Assembly (NCBI RefSeq): GCF_003073045.1
Contig: NC_037590.1
Span: 19,114,208-19,178,207, forward strand
Direction of reading: 5' to 3'
DNA from: Pomacea canaliculata
Taxonomy: Eukaryota > Mollusca > Gastropoda > Architaenioglossa > Ampullariidae
DNA length: 64,000 bases
The translations under genes were made by a program, and so were the position numbers. Positions 12,201-22,600 of this stretch are shown in pieces (positions within the stretch are counted from its first letter, which is position 1; each line of letters starts with the position of its first letter). The notes beneath the pieces are model-generated. The model had not been told where the DNA came from. It saw only the letters and a program-made list of their open reading frames with translations, and searched no databases.

Positions 12201-13154
12201 GTTTCTTTTTTTTTTTTTTTCTTTCTCTCCCCACAAACACTGCTTCTCCTACATGTCATTCAGCAGACGTGTGTGGCATGTAAGCGAGTGGGGTTTTTTT
12301 TTTTAATTGATGTGAACAACCTGTTCAGGTATGTTTACACATTTAATAATAGGCGTAGGTGTGTGTGGAGAGAGAGTGATGGCTGTGTTTGTAATTTCCT
12401 GTACTTCTTAAAAGCAGCACATACTTCCGCTTGTTATAATTAATACACGTTGTCATCAACTAATTTCCTTTGTGTGTAGTCCTATGTTTTTCTATAAAAA
12501 TATACGCAGATATAGCTGACGAAATTAGAAACCATACATTCTTGAGAACAGTAGTAAAGAACTGTGTGGCAAAGATTGCAACAAAGAAAATTAATATCAG
12601 AAAATAGATATTAAACAATCATCTCGAATTTTTTTAATGTCTTGTTCGATGAAAAAGACAGACAGACAGACAGACAAAGAGAGAAAAAATACAGGAAGTA
12701 AACAAGGAAAGAAAGAGAAGGGTCGCTGAGATATGAAAGAGGAGAACGGATAGAAAGAGAGAAAGAGAAAGAGGATAAAAAAGAAAAGCTTTTAGGTCAT
12801 GACAAAGTCTATGACACTGTGCTCCCTTTCCATCACACCAGTTTATGCCAGTGGAACTCTCTCTGTCTAGAAAACTTGTTAACCCAAACGACCCATGAGT
12901 CAATATTTGAAATTTATCACATGGTCTGCAACCCCCCCCCCAAAAAAAAAAAAAAAAAACAACGGTTCTTTTACAAGAATTAAATCAGTAATTTTCACAA
13001 GTGTTTTGTGAAGAATTTTCTTTACAGCATGTGAACACGGCGTGTGTGATACAGGTGTAAAACAGGTGTTTACTCACGTAACATTCTGAACGTCACCGAT
13101 GGGCACCTGCAGGTTCTGCAGCAGCGCCGCAACACCGGCAATGGCTTGCGCCAT
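4316..13154 (-). CDS. APMAP-like propeller fused to tandem globin domains (predicted, 14 exons)
   Basis: Predicted protein of about 762 residues. Exons 1-8 (about residues 1-374) match the APMAP/strictosidine-synthase-like family along its full length: VCGRPLG near 100, FPNGVQL, LPGFVDNIR, and a C-terminal ILYIGSFDQPYVGRL block. Exon 9 gives a 70-residue helical linker. Exons 10-14 give two globin domains (about 446-605 and 606-762), each with CD1 Phe and F8 His (GARHATYGV, GSRHANYGV). The coding lengths sum to whole codons only when one missing base in exon 6 is allowed. Vertebrate APMAP has an N-terminal membrane anchor and reported arylesterase activity. No anchor or signal peptide is visible here, so a cytosolic protein is inferred. 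Globin domains suggest heme and O2/NO binding or redox work, but no function is established. The alternative is two adjacent genes split near 6.9 kb; I favour fusion because exon 10 codes upstream of its first Met. Confidence 0.7.
4810..5031 (-). CDS. Propeller-globin exon 13, globin domain 2 helices C-F
   Basis: E7 His (MQTHVKK) and F8 His (SVGSRHANYGV) are both present, with a CD-region Phe (LFSFVES). The phase-0 acceptor TGTTCCAG starts it at 5031. A second acceptor, TTTACAG at 5041, would add an LFQ resembling domain 1 but needs a phase-2 donor I cannot find. Donor ATG|GTAAGT is the G7.0 position. Confidence 0.85.
5399..5641 (-). CDS. Propeller-globin exon 12, bridge between the two globin domains
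   Basis: Encodes G-H helices of domain 1 (TMLNAILYAVETKLS, NAWRSVLDMLGRNFRQGL) and A-B of domain 2 (ELSVLPTTQQMELVKTSW) without an intervening intron. The start is phase 0 after CTTGCAAAG. No GT donor fits the end: a GC donor, CAA|GCAAGT, keeps frame if the next exon starts at 5031. Confidence 0.85.
5974..6199 (-). CDS. Propeller-globin exon 11, globin domain 1 helices C-F
   Basis: Acceptor TTCCTCCTAG, donor GAG|GTGAGA, phase 2 to 0. CD1 Phe lies in MQAFRYV. F8 His lies in SHGARHATYGV. The E7 position, found by ungapped alignment to domain 2, is Val instead of His. The end is the globin G7.0 intron. Confidence 0.9.
6742..6852 (-). CDS. Propeller-globin exon 10, globin domain 1 helices A-B
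   Basis: Acceptor TCGTGTCAG, donor AG|GTAAAA, phase 2 to 2. Encodes DLIGLPGPMEVALVQSTW, then helix B. It aligns residue for residue with the interdomain ELSVLPTTQQMELVKTSW of domain 2, from the first codon of the exon. The end is the classic globin B12.2 intron. Confidence 0.85.
6875..6882 (-). promoter_or_regulatory. TATA-like element upstream of globin exon
   Basis: TATAAAAG on the minus strand, 55 bp before an ATG at 6827 within globin exon 10. It could drive a separate globin transcript starting at MEVALVQSTW, but coding homology extends upstream of that Met, so I regard it as a weak alternative. Confidence 0.25.
6944..6949 (-). terminator. Candidate internal polyadenylation signal after the linker exon
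   Basis: AATAAA on the minus strand 20 bp past the TGA at 6970-6972. If used, it would end a propeller-plus-linker transcript without globin domains. It overlaps an AT-rich stretch, so chance is possible. Confidence 0.35.
7016..7229 (-). CDS. Propeller-globin exon 9, helical linker
   Basis: Acceptor GTTTCCATAG, phase 1 in. A short TTTVTPPADSS stretch is followed by an amphipathic helical segment (LLETVRKTMDQLPLQTIKDA, then KLVRQLVFAKIDAKKMEE). Donor AG|GTCTGT at 7016 gives phase 2, matching globin exon 10. If that donor is skipped the frame runs to a TGA at 6970-6972. I know no domain match for the linker. Confidence 0.7.
7407..7620 (-). CDS. Propeller-globin exon 8, end of propeller
   Basis: Acceptor ATTTTCAG, donor CCAG|GTAGAT, phase 0 to 1. 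Encodes IIVELDADGNIIRSLQDPNG, then VSEVAEENGILYIGSFDQPY. Vertebrate APMAP ends a few residues after this last block, so all that follows is an extension. Confidence 0.9.
8703..8904 (-). CDS. Propeller-globin exon 7
   Basis: Acceptor GACTCCAG, donor CAG|GTAACT, phase 2 to 0. Encodes GSLDVFAQNLPGFVDNIRLS and GTYWVALSRGR, matching the DLFVENMPGFPDNIR and GGYWVGMS blocks of APMAP. Confidence 0.9.
9179..9284. repeat. (CGTG)n/(TG)n microsatellite, about 105 bp
   Basis: A compound repeat: CGTGTG units, then about 35 TG dinucleotides. It lies in an intron immediately past the exon 6 donor and accounts for three Cys/Val and Arg/Val/Thr/His repeat open frames here. Confidence 0.95.
9291..9418 (-). CDS. 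Propeller-globin exon 6, contains a one-base frame disruption
   Basis: Encodes RLFRLDSTGLRELVSDLGFP and NGVQL in one frame, then PDETFVLVAEGSRCRIL in another. The switch falls at a GGG run near 9341-9346, where family alignment expects one more base. The exon is 128 nt where 129 would keep phase 2 at both ends. An adjacent GT-rich microsatellite starts 4-6 bases into the downstream intron. Either a base was lost in assembly or this allele is broken. Confidence 0.8.
9837..10014 (-). CDS. Propeller-globin exon 5
   Basis: Acceptor GCCACAG, donor AG|GTTCGA (weak), phase 1 to 2. Encodes KFINDAAITKDGRALYFTSS then KYGRSDYHKIIIEG, matching the FVNDLTVTQDGRKIYFTDSS block of APMAP. Confidence 0.9.
10212..10322 (-). 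CDS. Propeller-globin exon 4
   Basis: Acceptor TATTTACAG, donor G|GTAAGA, phase 1 to 1. Encodes the hallmark VCGRPLGMRV followed by LIVANAYNGIYEIDP, the most diagnostic block of APMAP-like proteins. Confidence 0.9.
10480..10625 (-). repeat. Possible tRNA-like SINE remnant
   Basis: On the minus strand GGTTCAAGGCC (10563-10573) resembles a B box, preceded by a tRNA-like segment. It lies in a propeller intron. Ends and family are unclear. Confidence 0.2.
11492..11587 (-). CDS. Propeller-globin exon 3
   Basis: Acceptor TTTTGCAG, donor G|GTAAGA, phase 1 to 1. Encodes YIYTGVSNGLVVEV, the typical YTGT.DG.VVK strand of the propeller. Confidence 0.85.
11956..12071 (-). CDS. Propeller-globin exon 2
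   Basis: Acceptor TTACACAG, donor G|GTACGT, phase 2 in and phase 1 out. Encodes the family's N-terminal stretch with AEKFAVGKVKGPESLVVVD, aligning with the AERL...LVGPES region of vertebrate APMAP. Confidence 0.85.
13078..13154 (-). CDS. Propeller-globin exon 1 (start codon)
   Basis: The ATG at 13154 has a textbook GCCACC context and G at +4. It opens with MAQAIAGVAALLQNLQV and ends at an AC|GTGAGT donor, phase 2. This start is short and only mildly hydrophobic, unlike the transmembrane anchor of vertebrate APMAP. No better upstream Met is in frame nearby. Confidence 0.75.
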
Positions 13155-16100
13155 GGTGGCACCAGCAAAGGTGAGAGGTCAAGCCTCGCTGAAAAAGCAG
13201 AGCCTTCTACTCTCTTGCCCTCCGCCTTGTCGAGAGCTTCACGGCCTTGTGTGTCGTTCCGGGTTCAAACACATGGCCCCAGCTGAAAGACTGCCGTCGA
13301 GAAGAGTCTCAGTGTCGGGGGAAAAAAACGACAAACACGAGAGAGCGCGCCAAGGGGAGGTGACAGTGACGAATGCACCACCTTCAATTTTCGCGCAACA
13401 CACTTTTGGTGAGAAGTGTCATGAGGTGAATCTGCAGGTACCTCGGAGGGAAGGCTCAAAGTAGGTGGTTACTAGCCTTGAGCAAGTAAAAGAACCTCCC
13501 TGAATTAAACTTCTGTCCGACTTAATTATTCAGGCGTGACAGCGAAAATTGTAATTTCCAGAAAAAAATTGTTTGAGCTAGGAGCGTGGCTTAACTTTCT
13601 TAAACTATCTAACATTTCAATAAAACACTCGATAGATTGAATTTCACTATAAATTATACTTGATTATTTGACTATTATAATTTTATTATATAATTAATAT
13701 TATTCTTTCAATCACCATTAATCACCAAATACGATTTAACTAGAAAAGGGAGAGAATCTGCTTACACAATTTGATCGATGACTTTGGTTTGGTCGTCTGT
13801 TCCTTGGAAGAGGCCAAGCCTTAAAATTGGATTTTGAAAACTAGCAAATTGTTAGAATGTTCCAGTGTTTTGTTGACAAAGGCCAGACTAATGTTCCCGC
13901 ATGTCACCAAGTTCTAATAATAATAATACGCCATGAGAATTGTTTTTTAAAAACAAAACCCTAATAAACTGATCACGTGCTAAACGTTAGAAAGTGCATA
14001 TATATTTTTTTTTTAAATCCTGTTTACACAAAATATATGTTGAGACGGAATATGAATGAATGTCAACACATCTCGAGTACGACATGTGGGAGGCATCTGC
14101 AGTGATACAACTCCGGCATTAATTATTTATTATTGCTCTTACCCCTCATTCCCGCGCACCCACACACTTCCACCCGCATTGCCCCCGTCCAGTATGTGCG
14201 TCATCGTGTATATGTTTGTGCTTGTGTGGTATGGGGCCTGTATCATGTGTCATGTCATGATAGATGTGTTGTTTGGTGGTAGTATGTGGCGTGTGTCCTT
14301 TGTCATGATGTGTATGCGTCTTAGCTGCACGTGGAAACTGCACTCAATGTTCTACTTGTTGATGTCTATCGAATTTTGTTGTTTCTGGTGTCTGCTGAGA
14401 TTCGTTATTATGTGATTATGTGATTTTTTTTTTTTATTTAATTTTTTTTTTGGTAGTGGTAGTAGTACCGCCTGCCACTGTTCCAGACCTTTGTCCGGTC
14501 CCGTTGTTCTCTTCATTATCAATAAACGGTCTTAAACGCCTTATCAGTGCCATCTGGAAGTGATTTGCTTTTCGTTTTTTACTTTCTTTTTGTTTGTTGG
14601 TTTTACTGGTTATCTCCACTTTCCGGAAGCTGTTCGCTATTTCTGCAGTACGAATGCTTTACCCCCTGATTAAGATTCTGATTCAACGGCGTAATGTGAC
14701 TCTCCGATCTCTTGTTAGCCTCCTGCTCCATTTTGTTTATTGCCATCATTTTGATGCCATCTCCGTGAAAGTCATCTGCGTGTGCTCTAAAAAATGGACA
14801 ACATTGTGTGTGTAGTTTTTTTTTAAGCGTTTAAAGATGGGAAATGAGGTACATGTCTATGCATCATCATTATAGCCAGTTTCGTCGTTGTTGTTGCTGT
14901 TGTTGTGTTTCCGTGTATATCTGCACGTGTAGGCTACAGGCAGAAGGTGATGATTATAAACGTTACTTCAAGGTTTGTGTACATATCTTTTACGTAAAAA
15001 ATGATTAATTTTTGTTTGTGCGCTGTTAAAAAATAGCATCTGACATTCCAGTCTCTAACGTCCATTTACCTTTTTCCTGTTTTTGGCTTGAGTAATATTT
15101 TGTCATGTGCTGGATTCCGCTGTAAAATTGCGCCCTGTCTTAACTCCCCATGGCAAATGCATGGAATGTACGAAAATGTGTCAACAAGTCATACATTTTG
15201 CTTTTTTTTTTTTTTTTTTGGACCTTCTTGTGTTGCTGATTCTTTGCGACATGCCTGACAAAACAATTGTAGTCCCGCGAACTTTGAACTCATGTCCTTC
15301 GACCCTCTTAACGGGACAGACTCGATTCACTTGGGTGAAGGGTTAATGACCAGGACGCCGATGCAGCAAATGATTCATGAGGTTTTGACTGTTCATCAGT
15401 TGAGTGCAAGTCTTGCGTCACGTGTCAGTCAACTCGCCCCACGCCGTAACGTCTGGAGGACTGCTGTTAATGTCGTCGAAGATGCCGAGCGATGAAAACA
15501 GTAATGCATGGTGTGTCTTACTTTATTTCCAGCCGGCTGTTGTTAATGTCATTTTTTCAAAACTGATCTCCGCCTTTGAAGCCAGAAGTCATAAGCCTGC
15601 AGATATGAAGACTAGGAGAGATGAACATTAATTCTTCTCCTTCTCCTACCCACGCTGCTAACTCTAGTGGTTCTCAGGTTTCATACATAACAAATCACGT
15701 ATGTCAATGTTGTTCTAAAAGTACAATAATAATCTTTATTCGTGTATTATTGCAAAATGACACGCACAGTACCTTTTTTCTTTACAACCAGTCTGACCAA
15801 AGTGCAGAATATATCTGACATGAATGGAAGTTTGACCCTTTTTAATTAATAAAGAGGAATTTATAAGACCTAGCGTGTATTTGTGTTAATGAGGTGAATG
15901 AGTGCATTTTTGTCATATACAGTCTTTACCTCTGAAGCTTACTGTCATATCTAGTCTACAGTTTACTCCCCATCTTGCCTGAAGATTTGGAAGCTGGAGG
16001 AGGGGAGCTAATTATAAGGGCTTAGCACTGACATTTGTTTTGGGGGCAGTGCACGGTTGAATGATCTGTGACTTGTTTAAATTTTGACACATAGATCCGT

Positions 16101-16531
16101 TTGTGACCTACATCATGAGAAGCCATTCATTTTGCAGTTATTAAAAGACGCTATAAATAAAATTGACAACCGAAGGAAAAAATCCCTAGATGTTCATCAG
16201 ATAACGCCTCCTCGATGACACGGGAAATTAGTAGTTATAGCCCTCCCTGTCTTCAGTGTTTACATTCTGACGAATACAGAGCTTTCTTGGGGTCACCTGT
16301 TCTTCAGAAAGGCGCCGTAAGAAGTAGTTTTGATAAATTTTTTTGTCTACCTGCGCGAGAACATGCTGTCACACGCCGCTGTATAAAATATTCATAAGAA
16401 GCTTACAGTACTTTCATCATTCCTTTCACACTAGAAATCTGCTCGTTGTTACTCTCTTTGAGAGTTTATACATTAGTATTCGAATTATACACGAGGTACA
16501 CAGGTTGACGATGACAATAAGGAAGACGACG

Positions 16532-16533
16532 AC

Positions 16534-16576
<43 letters not shown>

Positions 16577-16581
16577 ATGAT
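16532..16581. repeat. (CTG)n followed by (ATG)n
   Basis: About eleven CTG triplets run directly into about four ATG triplets. An open frame reads through it as a Leu/Met homopolymer, but nothing else suggests coding. Confidence 0.9.
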
Positions 16582-19500
16582 TAAAGAAACGTTATCGATT
16601 GAATGACTTCAGACGGTCTATTTTTTTTAAGCTTCGCATGATGTACTTTTGTCGTTTGAGGAGTCGCTACGTGTCAAGATACATAACTCTGATTTTCACT
16701 GATTTCAAGCACTTAGGTGTTCCTTCCCTTGAAAAACTTTTCTCAGTGCGTTTACCAAATAAAGTGGTTCGGGTAGAAAAATCAAATGTTCTGTCGTTAG
16801 GGAGAAAAGAGTTAAAAACTCTACTCATCAGAGCAAGCTCTTTTTGAGGGTGGTGTTATAATAATTTCATTTCAATAGCACATTCTCATGCTGGCAGCAA
16901 GCTTAATGTGCTCTGAACTAACTCTCGTCTATCAGTCTGTCGATTTTGTAGCGGTTTCCCATGAGATAGACGCTTGCGTGTCGGACAGAAATTAAACAAG
17001 TAAAACCCACAGAGTTGCAAGGAGTAACACCTCGCGTTCTTCACAGTCTTGGAAGGCGAAGAAAGATTTGTCTGAATATTTCCTTCGTTAGTTTTAGGGC
17101 AACAGTTGAAAGTAGAGGAAGCGAAACACATCAGACGATTTAGTTGAGACACAAAAGTCTATTTTGCAGAACATGCAGCACACACACACCACAAGAAAAC
17201 AAGCACACATTCACACAAGTACGCACGCGCCACTTACTTTCACGTTCAACAAGTGTTGTAAGTGCCGGGCACAAGCAAGTATACAGTCGGCAGGCCAGAC
17301 TCAACTATCCGACATCTTCACCGCAGTCGGTAGATTATAAAATCAGAACAGCACCTGCTTGGAGTCCACTTCGTCAAGTTGTCATCTGTGACACTTTTTT
17401 TTAAAGATAACAAAGCAGTGGAAGTGACACTTGCAAAGTAATGTTGGCGGTCTCTTTTTTTCTTAAAATAGTTTCGTATATTTTTCTTACATGATAGGGA
17501 AAGGGTCCCATGGCCCAGTTCCCGTAGGACAGCAAAATGGAAGTGATTCACCGTATCTAGGTTCCCGCTTGTGAGAGACCAACCCAGACATCGTTTGTCT
17601 TTTTCTTGTATCTCATTCTGTATTACATACTCATCTGCTCGATAAGCAGGGGGAAGCTACTTAGTCAAAGGACCGGGTGACCGGACGAAGTACCTCTCTA
17701 AAACTACGAACTAGTCTCAATTGTAAAGAAACAAATAAATTAATAAAGAAAGCCTCATGAATAAACAAGTAAATAAATGTACTAATTTTAATCAAGAGGA
17801 TTCCCTTCTTCTCGTTATCATGGTGAGATTCTTGGTCTGTTACAAAAAGATTTCATCCAGTTTCTAGGAAACTAAATCACAGTTTTGTTGCAGACGCTTG
17901 AGGCAGCTCCTTGCCAAAAGCATCATTCAACGGAATTAAGGATTCCAAGTCGGTGGCCAGACCAAGAAAAGCGCCGGCATCGATCGAGAGTGGAAGCTAT
18001 TCACCGCCTGGAGGTCAGTTCTCAGAGCAGGTCAAGCCTCTGCAAGCAGCCTGTCAGATGCGGTGCGTTTGTCAACAAGCGAATGGGACAGGATGCTTGT
18101 ATTAAGTGCGGACATGCGCCGAAGCCCAAAAGGTTTATCGGGTATTCTCCGGGATACGGGTTCCTGCGCCTGCCTCTCGTTTCGCCCTAGCTTAACTCTG
18201 GAATAGATCATAAAGCTAGCCTCAATATCTGACCAGAGAAGCATGACCACGAAGATGTAAGTACCTCCCGCCTACCCCTTCTAATACTCCCGCGGAGGAG
18301 GTATAAATGAACATTTGGCCACGAAAGATGGGCCTGACCCCAGAGGTCAATAGACAGGCTATTTCTAGCATCAGACGCCGCAGGCTGTGAGTGAGTTTCA
18401 GAAATTCGTAGGTGTGATATGTAAGTAATCGTATCACGTGACTGTCAGGGTTACTAAAACTGCGCCATCCATTCTCTTCTTGTCTTTTTTATAGCCTCTC
18501 ATATTAGTACTAACTTACCCAACTCATTTCCCATCCTATTGTATTACTGGGACTTTATATTAGAACTAAAAAGACTTCTTCTTCTCCTCTTCCTCCTCCT
18601 TCTGTTCATCTCCCTCTCTTTATCCCTTTCTCTATGATGTTACGGACTGGTTTAAAAAGTGCCATGGGATTGTGACACGTAAGGATCCTTGAGGTGTTCA
18701 CCCTTTCAAAAGCATCCCCAAATGAAAATTCAAGTAAATTTACGAAGAAAATTATAGTCTTACCTAGAGTTCCGATCCACCCACCCACAGACACGACTAA
18801 AAAGCGAAATGATGAGTTCGACAAGAAGAACTCAACTTATATCCATCTATTTTTAGACTAAAGGATTCTGATGCTGACAGGTGGCGACAACTGACTGTAA
18901 AGAAATGTAACTCGTAGAAAGACATGAAGAATATATGCCTCAATGAAAAGGTAATTAATAGATTTTCAATCGGTTTTTAATTAAAAATTTTAAAACAAAA
19001 TTCGGGGCCAGCACCAGCAGCCGTGACAGTCATTAAAGCAAGAACAGATGCCGACATTGGTTACCCCTCAGCTCACCGAGACCCACGCAGGCTAATAACA
19101 CAGGCGGGCTGTCATTTATCTCCCCCTCAATGATTGGAGGTTGCACACGGCACTAAATCACTGCTGTCTCGCGGGCTGACGTCATACGTGAAAAGCTTCA
19201 CGTCAGCACAGTGGAGAGATGATGCGTACTTCTTGAGGGGAGCAGCTAGTCAGCGCTTTTCATCGCTGATTTTGTTTCTGAAACCTCTTTTGAAAATGAA
19301 CATAGCCCTTGTGTGAGTGTGTCATTCTGTGTGTTTGAGAGGACAACCCATTGATGTAGGATTTTTAATAAGGGAGACACTCTTTCCCCCCTTCTGTCTT
19401 TCTCTGGGCGGTTCAGTCGTGCAACGATTAACGGATCGTCAACGTTGTGGTAACGTCAACAAGTATAAAAGGTAGTTGACTTTTGTTTCTTATAAGACTG

Positions 19501-19585
19501 CCTTTCCCCGGCATAGAGTGCAGATACAGACAGCTACACATGTAGGGGCGGTATCAAACAAACCTGATAAATCGGTTCGTTTTCT

Positions 19586-19589
19586 CTCC

Positions 19590-19623
<34 letters not shown>

Positions 19624-19624
19624 A
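19586..19624. repeat. (TC)n(AC)n microsatellite
   Basis: A TC tract passes into about eleven AC dinucleotides in intergenic DNA. Confidence 0.9.
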
Positions 19625-22600
19625 GCACACTAACAAAGTAAAATAAATGAAGATGTCCATCAAGAGAAAACGTTGGACAATTAAATTTATATTTACCATT
19701 AAAAAATTCTTCGATTTTAGTCTATAGAAGCATTATAAGTTAAATCCTTTCGTTCACATTTCAGCCCCATAAAAACCATCCCCATAACTTTCTGCACGCG
19801 CAAAAAAGAAAAAGATGAAAACATATCTTCATTACCATCCTCCGAGGATGTGTGATTGAACGCTCTCCCATGTCTCTTATAACCTTCAAATGGAGTGTGG
19901 CCGCCCTACCCACCAGGCTCCCGACGGGCTAAGAAAAGTCTTGTACCTAGCACATCCTCCCCCTTTTTGAGGATTGTCCGATCAATCACGTGCGAAGTCG
20001 CAAACCAGTGCCGACCGCCTGATTGGATTACAGTCATCAAGTTTGACGATGCACAGGATGCGGGTGCACAACACATGCAAATTGTTGCTATTCTACTTGA
20101 GGGGAGGAGGGTGCAGGCCGCTAGAGAACCACTGACAAACACTTTGTGTTAGAGAGCAAGGAACCAGCTCCTTATAATCTACCGCCATACCGCTCACATC
20201 AAGAGTTGTCGTCCCCGTGTAAAGGGAGTTCTATATAAGGGCAAAGGGACCATGAAAGACGATTTATTAAAGGCTAGTGACGAACATTTGTCAATGAGAA
20301 ATATTTTGTGCAGGCTTCAGACTAAGGTTGGAGGTAAACAGCTCTGTAATTAGGAATACTTAAGACTTTTTTAAAAGTTGGAGCATGAGCTACATCTGAC
20401 TCACTCAAATGACTTATTATGACTGTTTTAAATAAATAAACTTTTAAAAAGGATTGAAAGTGAGCGTTACGAGTCACATACTCATTTGTACGAGTACTCT
20501 GGAGCAAAGATTAACGCATAAGTTTATTCTCTTTTCCCTCTCTCCATTCTTTCTCTCTCTCTTTATACATGTATACATGTAAAACAAATATCAAGATTCT
20601 TTTCTATAATTGGTTGCTGTTTAAAACAGTTTTATAGAAGGATAAATAAAATATATTTTTTTAATAAATCCTATCTATAATGTGTGATACTCATAATCTT
20701 AAAATTGTGCCAGCCGAATCTGTAATTAAGCTAGACTTCCCCTGGAACATTATCTCCCCTGCCTGTAGTTAAACAGCGAGGCAGGAGACAAACATACTGA
20801 GTAGGAGGCAAAACCCAAATGACCACAAGCATCGACAAGAATCCAGGAGTTGGAAGGCTTGAATCACTCTATCACACTAATTGCCAGTGACAAGGACAGC
20901 AAACGGCTTTGCTTTGTCACAGTAAGCAGGAACAGCCTAGGATAGAAGGTTGATGATACCTTCTTCTATCTTGTCTTCATTGCTGTCTGATTGTGTAGTT
21001 CAGTATTTCTATTGCCCCCTTCTCTTCTACACACACAAGGAAAAGGAGAAATCACGTATTTTAAAGAAAATATATTAAAACATATTGTTTCAGATAAAAC
21101 AGTGAAAAAGCAGCATAGATACTTAAAAATATTGCTACATTGCAATCTCTACAAACTGGATATATACATACATCAGGTGCAGATGTCGATACGTATTTAA
21201 CGCCTATTTAAATCGTATACAAATATAACATTTAATATAAATACCCACTACCACATAGAAAGAAATACATCTAAGCTGAAAAATTTTGTTTCCTCAGTTG
21301 GCATTTTATTCCACCACTTTTAAAACTTACTCCCGGCGTGCCAGTGAAGTAGCAAGTTAGCCACAGGGCATCCAGCAAGCCGCATCTCTAGAAGACTGGA
21401 GACGTGCTTATGTATCACCGGAAAAAGCGGAAATGGCAATCTCTAAAGAAGGAGGCGAAGAAAATGTTGGCATGTTTTATGAGTGGGCTGCAATTCTTTA
21501 ATCGAGCGAAGTCCAAATTTCTCTCCGAGGTGAGATGAGTGAACTTCTAGCCCCAGTGTAGCAACTTAAGTAAATAACCAATCTCTTTGTGTGTGTGTTG
21601 CGGTCTCCTCTTCGTGTGATTTTGTTCTTTTAAAGAGACGCAAAAGACGAGGAATCGATAAGAAGAAAAAGAGAAATATATCAGTTCTCTTCCTTCGCCC
21701 GTCGGAAACATCAGCGGCACGTTGATGCTGCGCCTTCAGATTTCCCTAACGACGATTTACACCGACATGAATTTTCGTTTTAGCTGTGACGTAGACAAAC
21801 GAGGGCTTTTATTTTTTCCTCCTTGGCTTCATTCTGCTGATTCTGGATATATGTAGAATTTACTGAGCCCTGGTCCCCCGACGAATGGATGCCCATCACA
21901 GCCTCTGAAGTTTTTTTGAGAATTGATCTTTCGTCAGCTGCCCAAGCGTGTGTCCCTCCTTACACCCCTCCTTGTGTGATTGCATCAATTAAATCTTACA
22001 TTTTTATTTGACACTTCTCTTTCACTTATTAACTATTTGTCAAGATCATCTCAGTTCATTCTCTTTTCCACTGTCTAATTAACAGATAAAAGGATTAGTG
22101 TTTTGATGAACCAACTGATTTATATATATATTGTGCGCGTTCCTGCAAATGTATCTCTTCCTCGCAAATATGCAACTATGCAACTTTATACAATCATGTT
22201 ATATATTACAGTAATCTTACATAGTCCAGTAACACTAGTAATATTTTGTATATTATACTGTACACAAGAAGAGAGAGAGATGAGCATCACCCTCACAAAA
22301 AAAAAAAAAAAATGGTCCCGAGAAATGCAATAGTTTTATCACTCTTCTTCCGAAAGTCCTAAGGGTCACTGAATTATCTTTCTCAACATTACTCAATACT
22401 TTGTGGTATGAACCTCCTCCCATAATGCTTTTTTTTGTGCTAAGAATTTCTTTATAAAATTGTTCAATTAAGCTACAAAAAATAAAATCAAAGCAAACGC
22501 AGCTTTAACTGATGTTTTTTTGTGATTAAAACAAGGTATTTTTTTAATAAAAATCTTTCTATCTCTACAAGTTTTGTGGAACACGAAACCCAAACAACAC

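Noticed and set aside
14056-14415. 119-codon plus-strand frame
   Set aside because: Met/Cys/Val-rich translation of T/G-rich low-complexity DNA, no motif.
15292-15495. Frame with QLAPRRNVWRTAVNVVEDAE, considered as a LINE tail
   Set aside because: Too short, with no flanking reverse transcriptase or poly-A tail recognised.
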